The notes: generated by a model not told the origin, from the sequence alone. DNA of 64,000 bases from CAIVVT01 sp052145115 (GCA_052145115.1 JBKQPG010000096.1:1-64000), one strand, 5' to 3'. Positions 18,519-28,281 are shown, counted from the stretch's first letter. Translations and numbers: made by a program.

Positions 18519-19576
18519 TGTTCGTGTTCGCGAGCGGCGGCCTCGTCGCCCATCAAATGATAAATCCGACTCAGAAACGCATGCAGCGGCATTTGTTCGT
18601 CGACGCCGGGCGCCAGCTCCAGGGCGGTCCTGGCGGCAGCGACGGCGGCGGCGTTGTCACCGGCGCGGGCGAAGAGCTTCGCCTGGGCGAAATAGGCAGG
18701 TCCGAAGCGGGGCGCGTCGCGCATGATGCGTTCGAGCAGTTCACGCGCCTCGGCGGCCTGGTCGCGGCGGAGCAGGTACTGCTCATACTCCCACTGGGCG
18801 TAAATCGGGTGCCCGGGCAGAGCTCGTTCAATTTCAATGGCCTCGGCATAGGCCTGACCGGCAGCGGTGTCGTTGTTCTGGCTGTCGGCGGCGGCGGCAC
18901 GCAGTCGCAGGACACTGACGCGGTCGGGGCTCAAAGGCCTGGAAAGCACGTAGGCTGTGGCGAGCAACCGCAAGGCTTCTTCCTCGCGGCTCGCGGCGAG
19001 GAGCCATTCGGCGCGATAGCAGCGGGCCTCAACATCGCGCGGCATGGCCTGGACAGCCCGGCCGAGCAGCTCGCCCGCGCGCACGCCTTCGCGGTCAAGC
19101 TCCAGTTCGATGCGGCCAAGCGCCTTGAGCAAAGGACCACCGTTGGGCGCGAGAGTGAGAGCATGCTCGAAGGCGCCTCGGCGCTCGGCGGGCAGCAGGG
19201 CCGCGGCTACGAGCGTGACGTAGTACTCCTCAAGCGGCACAGAGCGCGGGAAGGCGCGGAGTCCGCGGTCGGCAGCATCGAGAGCCCGCTGAGGCTCGTG
19301 GAGATTGAGCCAGGCCGCAGCGAGCAGGCGGTACTGATCAGAATCGCAGGCGGGCAAGCGGGCCGCGGTGGCTTCGAGCAGATCGATGGCATTGCGGAAG
19401 AGGCCGGCGTGTATCAAACGTTCAGCCCGATTGATGTTTGAAACAAGAGGGCACGGCGCTGACCACGACGCCACAGCAGCCACGAGGAGGATAACGCACG
19501 CGCGAATGCCCTGGATGGCGCTCTCACGACGGCTGGGCGGAAGCGGCTCAAGGTTGATCGTCGATCCAAGTCGCAT
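18500..19576 (-). CDS. TPR protein (operon with TonB receptor and ASPIC/UnbV)
   Basis: A 358-residue protein with an N-terminal hydrophobic segment (IRACVILLVAAVASWSAP, about residues 24-41) that probably exports or anchors it. Tetratricopeptide-like helices fill the rest (AERLIHAGLFRNAIDLLEATAARLP; RLLAAAWLNLHEPQRALDAADRGLRAFP; GPAYFAQAKLFARAGDNAAAVAAARTALELAPG). It overlaps the upstream TPR gene by 29 nt and the downstream ASPIC/UnbV gene by 19 nt, so translation is probably coupled. Likely a periplasmic scaffold; no catalytic motif is visible. The start is uncertain because the first 20 residues are encoded inside the upstream gene. Confidence 0.75.
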   Translation of the reverse strand: MRLGSTINLEPLPPSRRESAIQGIRACVILLVAAVASWSAPCPLVSNINRAERLIHAGLFRNAIDLLEATAARLPACDSDQYRLLAAAWLNLHEPQRALDAADRGLRAFPRSVPLEEYYVTLVAAALLPAERRGAFEHALTLAPNGGPLLKALGRIELELDREGVRAGELLGRAVQAMPRDVEARCYRAEWLLAASREEEALRLLATAYVLSRPLSPDRVSVLRLRAAAADSQNNDTAAGQAYAEAIEIERALPGHPIYAQWEYEQYLLRRDQAAEARELLERIMRDAPRFGPAYFAQAKLFARAGDNAAAVAAARTALELAPGVDEQMPLHAFLSRIYHLMGDEAAAREHEQWINAH

Positions 19577-21761
19577 GGCGCTCAGCCTCTTTGGTCTCGC
19601 CGAGTACTGCGTAAGCTTGTGCGAGAAGCACGTGCGCGCCGCGCCGCGCCGCCACGCCGCGCGCCTGTTGCAAGGCGAGCAATCCGTGTTCGACGGCCTG
19701 CTTGGGCGAGCCGGTGCGCATCAGTTGGCGAGCGCGCGCGAGGTGCGCCTCGGCGCTGCGCGGCGCCGCTGCCAGCACTTCGTCGAGCACGCGCGCCGAG
19801 TCGGCCGCGCGCTGCTCGCGTTCGAGCTGGTTGGCCCACACAACGGCGCTCGAAGGATCGCAGACGCCGCAGCGGCGATTCGCCGCCCAGGCTTCTTCGA
19901 ACGATGCAAGGGCGGCAGAACGGTCACCCAGAGCGAATTCACTCTGGGCGCGGATCGTCATGGCGGCTACGGCCACAGGTGCATTCGCTGGCGCGAGTGC
20001 GAGCGACTGGCGCGCGGCGTCGCGGGCCAGTTCGTTTTCCTTGCGCATGGCCTGCCATTGAGCGGCGATGGTCCAGGCGGCCGGATCTCGCGGAAGCCGC
20101 TGCAGCATCAGCTCAATCAACTGCGCCGTACCCTCGCCGTAGGCGTCGACGATGGTCAGCGTGCGCGCGGTGGCCTTGAGATAAACGGCAGAGCCAGGAT
20201 GGTTGCGCAGCGCCTCCCCCAGTTGCAGGCGGCAGGCCTGGCTGTCGACACAATCGAGCAGCAGCTCGGCGTGTACCTCCTGTAGGGCCATATCTTCCGC
20301 CGCAATCGCGAGGCCGCGCGTGACGAGATCGAGCGCCTTGTCGTGTTGCCACAGCTGCCGGGCGGCGCGGGCCGCGAGTGCGTAGAGTTCGGCGGTGTCT
20401 TCGACTCCCGGAGCGGCCAGCAGTGCCTCGGCGCGCTTCAACGCCGCGCCGTCGTCGTGCACTTCGAGATCGGCGCGCAGCAGCGCAACGGAGGCCTCGG
20501 CGAGGCTGGGGTCGAGCGCCAGCGCCTCTTTAAGTTGCACCCGCGCATCCTCCCATCGCAACTGCGTCGTGTAGAGCAGGCCGAGCGCGGCGCGGCCGTC
20601 GGCGGACAGCGGCTGGTAGCCCAGGTACTTCGTCAAGGCCGCTTCGGCATCCTGGGCGCGGCCAATCTGTGAATAGCAGACGCCTAGCGGGAACCAGGCC
20701 TCATAAAAGGTCGGCACCAGGCGCGTGATGGTTTCATAGGGAGCGATCGCCGAGGCGCAATCGCCACGGGTGACGGCGGCTTCGGCGGTGCTCAGCGACT
20801 CGCGCAGTTCGCGCTCGATGGCGAGCTGCGCATTCTCCGCGGCGCTGAGCTGCGCGATGGCGGCGGTCTCGGCGGCGGCCCGCTTAGCATCGCCCTGGCC
20901 GCGATAAATGCGCAGCAGCAGCAGACGGATGTCGCGGCGATTCCCGGCCCGCTTGAGCGCCTGTTCGGCATCGGCGGCGGCGTGCGGGTAGTCTCCCAGA
21001 CGCTCGTAGGAGCGTGCGCGTTCGTAGACCGCGCGCCAACCGGGGGTGCCCATGGCGATGGCGTGGCTGATGGGCGCGACGCTTTCGGCGGCATGGCCCG
21101 AGTCGCGCAGGAAGCCGCCGTAGAGCACAAGCACGTCGGCGCTCGGATGGGATGCACGATCGTTCAAAGCGAGCGCGCGGTGGAAGCAGCGGTTGGCCTC
21201 GGCCTCGTTGCCGTCGAGTCCATAGCTGTAGCCGAGACCGGCTGACAGCAGCGCGTCGGTGGGACGCAAGGCGACGGCGCGGCGATAGGCGTCGATGGCC
21301 TCGCCGGCCCGTTGCTGCTCGGCGTACATGGCACCGAGTTCGTGCCAGATGGAGGGATCGCCGGGCGCAAGCTTGGCGGCGCGCAGCCAGAACTCCTCGG
21401 CGCGGCGGCGATCGAGTGCGACGGTGTCGGTCAGATGCGCCAGTTCCCTAATCACATTGATGGCATTGGGCTGCTTCTCGGCGAAGGTCTCGAGTTCCAG
21501 GATGCCGTCGAAAGGCTGGGAGAGACGGGCGAGCGCCTCGGCGTGGCCCACGGCGCAATCGGCCGCGGCGGGCTGCTGTTGAAGGCACAGACGGAAGTGG
21601 CGCTCGGCGGCGGGCCAGTCGAGGCGACGCGCGGCGATCTCCCCTAAATCACGAGGAGTGGATGCAGCGAGGGATGCGTGAGCTACAGGGGGTGCTCCAA
21701 GAGCAAGACATGAGAGCGTGAGCGACGTGGCGATGCCGTGGAGGGCGAGGTGGGACAGCAC
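19548..21761 (-). CDS. Large TPR protein (operon with TonB receptor and ASPIC/UnbV)
   Basis: About 737 residues of tetratricopeptide repeats, for example SIWHELGAMYAEQQRAGEAIDAYRRAVALRP and ADGRAALGLLYTTQLRWEDARVQLKEALALDP. The open frame continues to 21917, but its 5' part runs through an 11-bp perfect hairpin (21830-21861), so I prefer the GTG at 21761. That start gives a good signal peptide (LSHLALHGIATSLTLSCLALGAPPVAHA). The alternative TTG is a few codons upstream. It is the second gene of the minus-strand operon after the TonB receptor. Role: probably a periplasmic repeat scaffold; no enzyme motif is seen. Confidence 0.7.
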   Translation of the reverse strand: MLSHLALHGIATSLTLSCLALGAPPVAHASLAASTPRDLGEIAARRLDWPAAERHFRLCLQQQPAAADCAVGHAEALARLSQPFDGILELETFAEKQPNAINVIRELAHLTDTVALDRRRAEEFWLRAAKLAPGDPSIWHELGAMYAEQQRAGEAIDAYRRAVALRPTDALLSAGLGYSYGLDGNEAEANRCFHRALALNDRASHPSADVLVLYGGFLRDSGHAAESVAPISHAIAMGTPGWRAVYERARSYERLGDYPHAAADAEQALKRAGNRRDIRLLLLRIYRGQGDAKRAAAETAAIAQLSAAENAQLAIERELRESLSTAEAAVTRGDCASAIAPYETITRLVPTFYEAWFPLGVCYSQIGRAQDAEAALTKYLGYQPLSADGRAALGLLYTTQLRWEDARVQLKEALALDPSLAEASVALLRADLEVHDDGAALKRAEALLAAPGVEDTAELYALAARAARQLWQHDKALDLVTRGLAIAAEDMALQEVHAELLLDCVDSQACRLQLGEALRNHPGSAVYLKATARTLTIVDAYGEGTAQLIELMLQRLPRDPAAWTIAAQWQAMRKENELARDAARQSLALAPANAPVAVAAMTIRAQSEFALGDRSAALASFEEAWAANRRCGVCDPSSAVVWANQLEREQRAADSARVLDEVLAAAPRSAEAHLARARQLMRTGSPKQAVEHGLLALQQARGVAARRGAHVLLAQAYAVLGETKEAERHATWIDDQP

Positions 21762-21829
21762 GAAACAATCCAAGAAGCGCGAGAGCCGCGCAACACTTAA
21801 TTGCACTCTACTACAGATCGGACAAATCG

Positions 21830-21861
21830 GGTCCGAAGGGCGATTGCACACCCTTCGGACC
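21830..21861 (-). terminator. Strong hairpin behind the TonB receptor gene
   Basis: Arms GGTCCGAAGGG (21830-21840) and CCCTTCGGACC (21851-21861) pair perfectly over 11 bp with a 10-nt loop, 70 nt beyond the receptor stop codon. There is no T-run after it on the minus strand, so full termination is uncertain. It could instead stabilise the receptor mRNA and lower expression of the downstream TPR genes. Confidence 0.4.
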
Positions 21862-21931
21862 CTGTGATGCCAGTCATGCGGGGGTAGTGCGGCGGCCAGG
21901 AGGGAGAGCCGCCGCACCAGGGATCGCAGGA

Positions 21932-24900
21932 CTAGAAGACGATTCGGCCTGAGATCTGCATAATACGTGGCTGGCGCCAGGGGCTGTTCGGGTCGCCGAC
22001 CATCAGCCCGTAATTCGCCGTGCCCACCTCGGTCTGGTAGTTAGGAAAGCCTCGCTGGTTGAAGGCGTTGCTCGCTTCGACGCGCAGTTGCAGAAAGCGC
22101 TTGCCCTCCGCTCCGAGGCTGAAGTCTTTCATCAACGAGAGGTCAGTGTTGAAGAAGCCGGGCTCGCGGATCGCGCTATAGATCGGGTTCAGGTTACCGA
22201 GCACATACAGGCCGGCGTCCTGCACTAGCGATGGATCGAGGCGGCGCGTCGTGATCGTCGAGAAGTTGGTCCCGACGGGCACGAAGACGCTGTTGTTGCC
22301 GGAGAAGCCGGACATGCCGATGTCGTGGTTCGACGTGGCGTAGCTGCCCCAGGTGTTGATAATGCGGCCGAAGGAGTTGCCGACCTGCTCGCTCGCGAAG
22401 GTGATGTTCAGCGGATTGCCGGAGTTCCAGGTGTATATCCCCGCGAACTTCCAGCCGCCGGCGACGCCGTCGACGATCTTGCCGCTCAGGCCCTGCGGAT
22501 GGTTGAGCCATTGGCGGCCCCGACCGAACGGAAGCGCGGTGGTGAAGCTGGCAATTAGGCGATGGGTCTGATCCAGCGGGCTGATAGTGTAGTCGGCGGC
22601 GGCCGGTTCCACCGACTGGACGTAGTGCCCCCCAGTACTGGTCGTGTTGGCGATATCGGTTCCGAAGTTCGGTCCGCCAGTGTTATCCATCAGTCGCGAG
22701 AGAGTGTAGCTGCCCATGAAGCTGATGCCGTGGGACATGCGCTTCTCAATTCTGGCCACGAGCGCGTTGTACATCGAGTGGCCCAAGTTGGTGCCGATCA
22801 GTGCGACCGGGCCATACTGCGGATACTGGTATTCGAGGAACGCGAGCTGCTCGGTGTTGCCCCACTTGGCCTGTGTGGCCGGCGTAAACGGGGAAGCCAT
22901 GTTGGTGGTACCGTATGTGGTTGCGTTCTGCGGTTGGAACAGAGAGACGGGGAACTGGCTGATCTGGTTCTGCATCAAAAGGTCGGCGCCGTGATTGCCG
23001 TTGTACTGCAGTTCGAGCATCAGGCTGCCGGTGAGCTGGCGCTGGAATGAGAAGTTCCAGTTCCACTCGTGCGGCATGTGCGAGTCGATGGAGTACACCA
23101 CTGGCACGGCCTCCCCGCCGGTCTCCTGGAAATTCGCCTGCGTAGTGTCTTTGGTGTACGTGAGGATCTGGCTGGCGTTCGCCACCGGATTCGAGAAGGT
23201 GAGCGTATCCACCAGCGGCACGCCTCCGGGGTAGTGCCACAGTTGGGGGATCGAGTTGGCTTCCGAGAAGCCCAGTCCGCCACTGGACTGCGCATAGGCG
23301 TTGCCGGAGGTGCTCAGGTACATCATGCCGACAGAGCCGCGCAGGACGGTCTTCGGGGTGAGCTGATAGGCGGCGCCGAAGCGCGGAGCGAATTGCAGCG
23401 GATGGTAACCCGGTCCAGAGCGCGAGGGCCACTGCGGCGTGTCGGCCGCAACGATGGCGCCGTTGGGCAATTTGCCGTTGGTCGCCCACGCCGGCTCCTG
23501 GATTGTGGAGGGGTTTAGGCCGGCGGCGCTGACCGCGCTGCTCCAGTTGAAGCTTGGATCGAGCGCGAAGACTGGCGACAGGTTGGGATCCCAGAAGAAC
23601 AGGTTGTTGTGACGCTCGGTGAGGGGCGTCTCCATCTCCCAGCGCAGGCCCACGTTCAACGTCAACTTGGGGCTGACCTTGAAGTCGTCTTGAATGTAGG
23701 CCGCGTGATAATTGAAATTCATCGCGCGGGTCCCGTAGCCGCCGACCTCCATTTCATCGGCTTGGCCGAGCAGAAATGCGCCGTAGTCGGCGGCGAAGGC
23801 GTCGTTGCCCCACGGGTTGTCGACGGCCGTGCGCCGGACGCTGTCGCCGTCGGCGATCATCCAGCTATTCCCGTTGCCATTCTGAAAGAAGTTGTCGTAG
23901 TAGCGGCGGTGCTCATAACCGAACTTGAGGGTGTGCTTGCCCAGGATCTTCGTCATCGCGACGTTGGCCTGGTACGTCGCCGAGTTGGTCACGCTGTTGC
24001 CGCCGTTGCCAATGAGGTCGGTCCCGCCCGCGCCCATGTTCGGGACCACGGTCCACGGAAGGGCGCCGGGACCCATCAGCGAGTCGATGATCGGGGGCAA
24101 CGCGGCCTGGATCGTCTTGACCGCGCTGGGATCCCACAATCCGCCGCTCTGGTTGGGGCTGAAATTGTAGCCCGCGCGCGCCTCGAACAACAAGGTCGGG
24201 GAGATGGTGTTGGTGTAGTCGAGCGTCAGGCCCGACGCGCCTTTTACCAAGGAGGTCTGCGGCGCTTGCAGCGGGCCCCACCAGCGGCTCTGGCTGTTAT
24301 TGGTGTAATCCTCGTAGGTAAAGCGCGCGAAGATGCGCTGGTTGTTGGTCAGCATCTGGTCGATGCGGCCGCTGTACTTGGCGTCCTGGGAGTTGGAGTT
24401 CGTGTAACCGATGTAGTCGTTGCAGTAAGTGCAGTTGGCGTCGGCCGTGCGGTTCGGCATCGGCAACAGCTTCTGGATCGCGACCGAGACCGGGTTGAAC
24501 TGCGCGGCGGGGATCACCGTGCCCGTGCCGACGAGCTGCGTGCGCTCCGGGCCGGCGGTGGAATCCGACGTGTTGTAGACGCAAGTCGAGTCGAAGGGTA
24601 GGCCGGTCGTGCTGCAAATGCTAGGCCCATACTCGTTGTAAATCATGGCCGGCGTGCCGTTCACCTGTACCGCGCTCATGTCACCGTTGCGCATCGCCTC
24701 GGTCGGCTCACTGGCGGTCTGGGCCACGCCCGCCGTGTTATACCGCGTGCCCTGGTAATCGAAGTAAAAGAAGGTCCTGTTGTGGCCGTTGTAAATCTTC
24801 GGCAGCACGATCGGCCCGCCCACCGCGCCACCATAAAGGTTGTACTGGAACAGCGGCTTGGCGTTGCCTAGAAAGTTCTGACCCCAGGAATTCGCGTTGA

Positions 24901-25660
24901 ACTCGCGGTTCTGGTCGTATTCGAACAACTGACCATGCCACTGGTTGGAGCCGGACTTGGTGACCAGTTCCACCGCTCCACCCGACATCCGGCCGTATTC
25001 GGACGAGATGCCGTTGGTGATGACTTTGAACTCTTCCGTGCCCTGCATCGTCGGCGTATCGTTGACCACGCTGTGGCCCATTCCCGTCTCCACAGCGATG
25101 CCGTCAACGAAGTACTCAAGGCCCAGTGGGCGCCCCCCGTTGATGCGGTTCAACACGTCGTTCTTGTCGCCCGAACCGACAAAATTGCTGGAAAGACGAA
25201 GCAACTCGAGCGGCTCGTGATCGACCACGGGCAGATCCATGATCGAGTTGTTGTCGATCACGTCGCCGACCTGCGCGTCCTGCGTGCGTAACAGCGGCGC
25301 CTCCCCCGTGACGTTGATCGTCTCCGTAGTCTGCCCGATCTCGAGCTTCAAAGTGACCGTTAGAAAGTCGTCGACGCGCAGCGTGATGCCCCCACGCTCC
25401 AGTTTCTTGAAGCCAGGTGCATCCGCGGCCAACGAATATTCGCCGGGTTTGAGTTGCAGAATTTCGTATTCGCCCGCCGCCGACGCGACAGTGCGCCACA
25501 CTTCGCCCGTGGCCACATTCGTAGCCGCGACCTTCGCCGCTGGAATCACGCTGCCGGTCGGATCGAGAACGCGACCGGCTATTCTGCCGAATCCCGCCTG
25601 TCCGTAGGCTGCGCAACTGCCCAGCAGGAGGGCCATCAATGGAAGCAACTTTGTTCGCAT
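21932..25660 (-). CDS. Oar-like TonB-dependent receptor with carboxypeptidase-regulatory N-terminus
   Basis: A 1242-residue outer-membrane receptor. The ATG at 25660 is chosen because AAGGAGAATC lies immediately upstream and MRTKLLPLMALLLGSCAAYGQA is a signal peptide; the open frame upstream to 25957 is unsupported. Residues about 22-110 are a carboxypeptidase-regulatory-like beta-sandwich (GRIAGRVLDPTGSVIPAAKV). A plug domain follows (ELLRLSSNF...NDVLNRINGGRPLG), then a long beta-barrel ending in an aromatic Phe (GRIVF). It is first of a four-gene minus-strand operon with two TPR proteins and ASPIC/UnbV. Import of an oligomeric carbohydrate or peptide substrate is likely but not specified by sequence. 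The divergent regulator at 26357 is the obvious candidate controller. Confidence 0.92.
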   Translation of the reverse strand: MRTKLLPLMALLLGSCAAYGQAGFGRIAGRVLDPTGSVIPAAKVAATNVATGEVWRTVASAAGEYEILQLKPGEYSLAADAPGFKKLERGGITLRVDDFLTVTLKLEIGQTTETINVTGEAPLLRTQDAQVGDVIDNNSIMDLPVVDHEPLELLRLSSNFVGSGDKNDVLNRINGGRPLGLEYFVDGIAVETGMGHSVVNDTPTMQGTEEFKVITNGISSEYGRMSGGAVELVTKSGSNQWHGQLFEYDQNREFNANSWGQNFLGNAKPLFQYNLYGGAVGGPIVLPKIYNGHNRTFFYFDYQGTRYNTAGVAQTASEPTEAMRNGDMSAVQVNGTPAMIYNEYGPSICSTTGLPFDSTCVYNTSDSTAGPERTQLVGTGTVIPAAQFNPVSVAIQKLLPMPNRTADANCTYCNDYIGYTNSNSQDAKYSGRIDQMLTNNQRIFARFTYEDYTNNSQSRWWGPLQAPQTSLVKGASGLTLDYTNTISPTLLFEARAGYNFSPNQSGGLWDPSAVKTIQAALPPIIDSLMGPGALPWTVVPNMGAGGTDLIGNGGNSVTNSATYQANVAMTKILGKHTLKFGYEHRRYYDNFFQNGNGNSWMIADGDSVRRTAVDNPWGNDAFAADYGAFLLGQADEMEVGGYGTRAMNFNYHAAYIQDDFKVSPKLTLNVGLRWEMETPLTERHNNLFFWDPNLSPVFALDPSFNWSSAVSAAGLNPSTIQEPAWATNGKLPNGAIVAADTPQWPSRSGPGYHPLQFAPRFGAAYQLTPKTVLRGSVGMMYLSTSGNAYAQSSGGLGFSEANSIPQLWHYPGGVPLVDTLTFSNPVANASQILTYTKDTTQANFQETGGEAVPVVYSIDSHMPHEWNWNFSFQRQLTGSLMLELQYNGNHGADLLMQNQISQFPVSLFQPQNATTYGTTNMASPFTPATQAKWGNTEQLAFLEYQYPQYGPVALIGTNLGHSMYNALVARIEKRMSHGISFMGSYTLSRLMDNTGGPNFGTDIANTTSTGGHYVQSVEPAAADYTISPLDQTHRLIASFTTALPFGRGRQWLNHPQGLSGKIVDGVAGGWKFAGIYTWNSGNPLNITFASEQVGNSFGRIINTWGSYATSNHDIGMSGFSGNNSVFVPVGTNFSTITTRRLDPSLVQDAGLYVLGNLNPIYSAIREPGFFNTDLSLMKDFSLGAEGKRFLQLRVEASNAFNQRGFPNYQTEVGTANYGLMVGDPNSPWRQPRIMQISGRIVF

Positions 25661-26356
25661 GATTCTCCTTGTCTGATATGTATGACCAACTTCAGCCGTG
25701 ACTCGGAGGCAGTCCGCCTGGCCCGCGCGAACGCGAGTGAGCAGGAACAAACACCCCCTCCTCTCATTCCGGTCCTCCCGGCCGAGAGGCTTTTGTGTCG
25801 TTCTTGACTCTGGTCTTACTCCCACCAAGAGCCATTTCTGTGCGCCCACCTGCATTGTCCGCCGGAGAGCGAACGCAACTGTCTCACTGTCGCTGTCGCC
25901 TTGATCTCCGACACTCGACCGGCTCGCACACAAACCCACTGTTCTCTCGCATGCCAACGAAGGAGCGAGGGAACCCGGGCAAATACGATAATCTCAACTT
26001 GACCCGATTTCGATTCGCGTTCAAGGGAGCTAGCCGTGAGCATTACTGTGAGCCGCCTGTGAATTGTCCTTAACACACAGATGAGCAACAACTTATCAAA
26101 AACTAGGCAGGGCTGTGAACAGGCCTGTTAACACCTGCTTTCTCCCCGTGCGAAAGCTCTCTGGCGTCGCGATTTCCGACCATGAAGCGCCATCGCGGGC
26201 CCGCGCGGCAGCAGTAGCCGGCGCACCGCTGCGGCGCCGGCCCAGGTCGCATTGCGCCTTCGTTTCCTGTAGAATCCGCAGTGAGCCGGTCAGGTTTAGC
26301 CCAGGCAATCATGAAAAGCTGGCCGCAGTCGGTCGGTCGGGAAATGGGCCCGCGCT
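25661..26356. promoter_or_regulatory. Divergent intergenic region between receptor operon and regulator
   Basis: About 700 bp separate two divergently transcribed genes. Reading frames here are shadows without ribosome-binding sites. The stretch 26050-26105 is AT-richer than its surroundings and could hold promoters, but I cannot mark a convincing box or operator. Confidence 0.35.
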
Positions 26357-27691
26357 GTGCAGACGAAGAATTCCATAAGCGATACCCGCCGCCGGCTGGT
26401 CGACCGGATCGCCGATAGTTCCCTGTTTCAGAAACCATCCCGGTTGCGGGATCTGTTCGTCTACATCTGTGACCACAGCCTGCAAGGCCACTATGAAGAA
26501 CTCCGCGAGCAGCGCATCGGAGAGGTCGTCTTCGGCCGCGGTACCGACTTTCGTCCCAATGACGACACCATCGTCCGCGTGGAAGTCCGCAAGCTGCGCC
26601 AGCGCCTGGAAGAATACTTTGCCACCGAAGGGAAAGACGAGCCCATCGTCATCTCCATCCCAAAAGGCGCTTACATCGCCAGCTTCGAGGCCCGGACTCC
26701 GGCCGCCGTCCCCCCTGAACCGGCGCTGGACGCGCGTCTGGGGCAGGCCGATCTCCCCAGGCTCAGTTCAGAGAAAAAAGTGGAAGCATCTTTCGTTTGG
26801 GCGGTGGTTCTAGGCGTCACGACCTTGCTTTTCGGCGCGCTGGCGGCCTGGTATTTCGTGCGCGACCAACGCAACTCCCACGCGCCGCCTCCCGCCGCTC
26901 AAGCCTCCGCTCCGAAGAATCCGCTCTGGGCCGCGCTATTCAACAAGGATCAGCAAACCTATATCGTCTGCGCGGACTCCGCATTGGTCCTGTACCAGGA
27001 AATCACGGATGGTCCAGTTACCCTGGCGCAGTACGCCAACCGCAATTATCCGCCCGGCGCCCAGGGCTCGCCGCCCGAGATGGAGTCTCTTCTCAACATC
27101 CTGCCGCAGCGCCAATATACGGATATCTCGGATGTCCGTCTGGTGCAGGAGATTCTGCAGCTCAACCAGGAGTACCTTGGCCATTCCACTGTGCGCCATG
27201 CCCGCAACATCCAGTTGATCGATTTCAAGAACGGCAACTTTATCCTGATCGGTAGCCGGCGCGCCAACCCGTGGGTGGAGTTGTTCGAACAGTCGCTCAA
27301 TTTCCGCGCGGTTTACGATTTCAAGATGAAACGCCCTGGATTTCACAATATGAATCCTCGGCCGAACGAAAAGAGCGTTTACTGGCGCGAAGGCAACACC
27401 GCCCAGTCCGGTGAGACCTACAGCGTGATCTCCCTCGTCCCCAATCTCGCTCATAACGGCAGGGTTCTGATGATTGCGGGCGCTACGGGTGAAGGCACGG
27501 AGGCGGCCGGAGAGTTCACCACCCATGCTGAATTGTCTCAGCAGATGTTGAAGACGATCCATGCCATCGATCACGATCGCGTTCGATATTTCGAAGTGCT
27601 GCTGAAATCTGGAACGCTCGGCGGCACCTCCGAGCAAGCCGAGATCGTTGCTCACCGTCTGTTGCCCGACGAAAAATCAAAGGCGGAGTAA
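26357..27691 (+). CDS. Membrane-anchored winged-helix-type regulator
   Basis: A 444-residue protein starting at GTG. Residues about 1-110 form a DNA-binding-like domain typical of Acidobacteria (RLRDLFVYICDHSLQG; IGEVVFGRGTDFRPNDDTIVRVEVRKLRQRLEEYF; IPKGAYIASF). One transmembrane helix follows at about 144-166 (VWAVVLGVTTLLFGALAAWYFV). The C-terminal 270 residues are predicted periplasmic and of no family I can name. The architecture resembles ToxR/CadC-like one-component sensors in which an external domain controls cytoplasmic DNA binding. It is divergent from the TonB-receptor operon, which it may control (inference). Confidence 0.72.
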   Translation: MQTKNSISDTRRRLVDRIADSSLFQKPSRLRDLFVYICDHSLQGHYEELREQRIGEVVFGRGTDFRPNDDTIVRVEVRKLRQRLEEYFATEGKDEPIVISIPKGAYIASFEARTPAAVPPEPALDARLGQADLPRLSSEKKVEASFVWAVVLGVTTLLFGALAAWYFVRDQRNSHAPPPAAQASAPKNPLWAALFNKDQQTYIVCADSALVLYQEITDGPVTLAQYANRNYPPGAQGSPPEMESLLNILPQRQYTDISDVRLVQEILQLNQEYLGHSTVRHARNIQLIDFKNGNFILIGSRRANPWVELFEQSLNFRAVYDFKMKRPGFHNMNPRPNEKSVYWREGNTAQSGETYSVISLVPNLAHNGRVLMIAGATGEGTEAAGEFTTHAELSQQMLKTIHAIDHDRVRYFEVLLKSGTLGGTSEQAEIVAHRLLPDEKSKAE

Positions 27692-27718
27692 CAGGAAAGC
27701 ATCGTCAGAATATCGCCA

Positions 27719-28050
27719 TTCCACCGTGCAATCATCGCCACAACACCGTCTCCGTTGAAACACGGTGAATTCCCAATAAGTCCTTATATTGCAATAGATC
27801 CACCGTGAAACACGGTGAATGTGCCAAAACACGCCCGTTAATGTTTGTAACCCCTTTGTTTGCCATACATCCACCGTGACGCACGCTAATGTGCGCTAAA
27901 ATGCATGTCAAATCTGGCTAAGTCCTTTATTTATATCAGATCCACCGTGAGCCACCGTAACAATCGAGTAACTCCTTTAAAATTAAACACTTGCGCGCTC
28001 CGGGTGCGCACACTTTCCGCGCAAGGCCGCTAAGTTCTTTAGAAAACGAT
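27719..28050. repeat. AT-rich degenerate tandem array with 71-bp spacing
   Basis: The octamer CCACCGTG starts at 27721, 27800, 27871 and 27942, giving spacings of 79, 71 and 71 bp. Three of the four are preceded by AT and followed by A (ATCCACCGTGA). Each unit also has a TAA-x-TCCTTTAT-like block (27777, 27848, 27919, 27968, 28031). In the clearest unit CACCGTG-AAA-CACGGTG forms a dyad. The array is far richer in A+T than its neighbours and contains no gene. It is not a CRISPR, because units are degenerate and have no conserved repeat/spacer pattern. Confidence 0.65.
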
Positions 28051-28281
28051 AGATACGAGGAATCGCAAAAACCGCTGTTTCACGGTCAAAACACGGTAAA
28101 AACCGGCGTTTTCGCGGTGAATTCACGCTGCGGATGCCTCCGCGGTGGGGCAGGCGTCCACGTCCGCGCCGGACTTTCAGGTCCGACTCCCGCGCTCCGC
28201 GCCCCTCTTGTGGGGCTGGCTTTCCAGCCGGCTCTCTTGAGTGCTCCCCACCCCCACCCTCGGCGGCCTCCGCCGCCTGCG
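28051..28281. other. Gap between tandem array and next gene
   Basis: Contains trailing CACGGT/CGGTGA words at 28081-28125 that look like further decay of the array, then GC-rich sequence up to the minus-strand stop codon. No gene is seen. Confidence 0.4.

Noticed and set aside
25661..25957. Extension of the TonB receptor by 99 codons
   Set aside because: A strong AGGAG and a signal peptide fix the start at 25660; the extra residues are not part of the family.
27719..28050. Possible CRISPR array
   Set aside because: Units are degenerate, the shared block is short, spacers are not distinct from repeats, and no cas gene is in the window.
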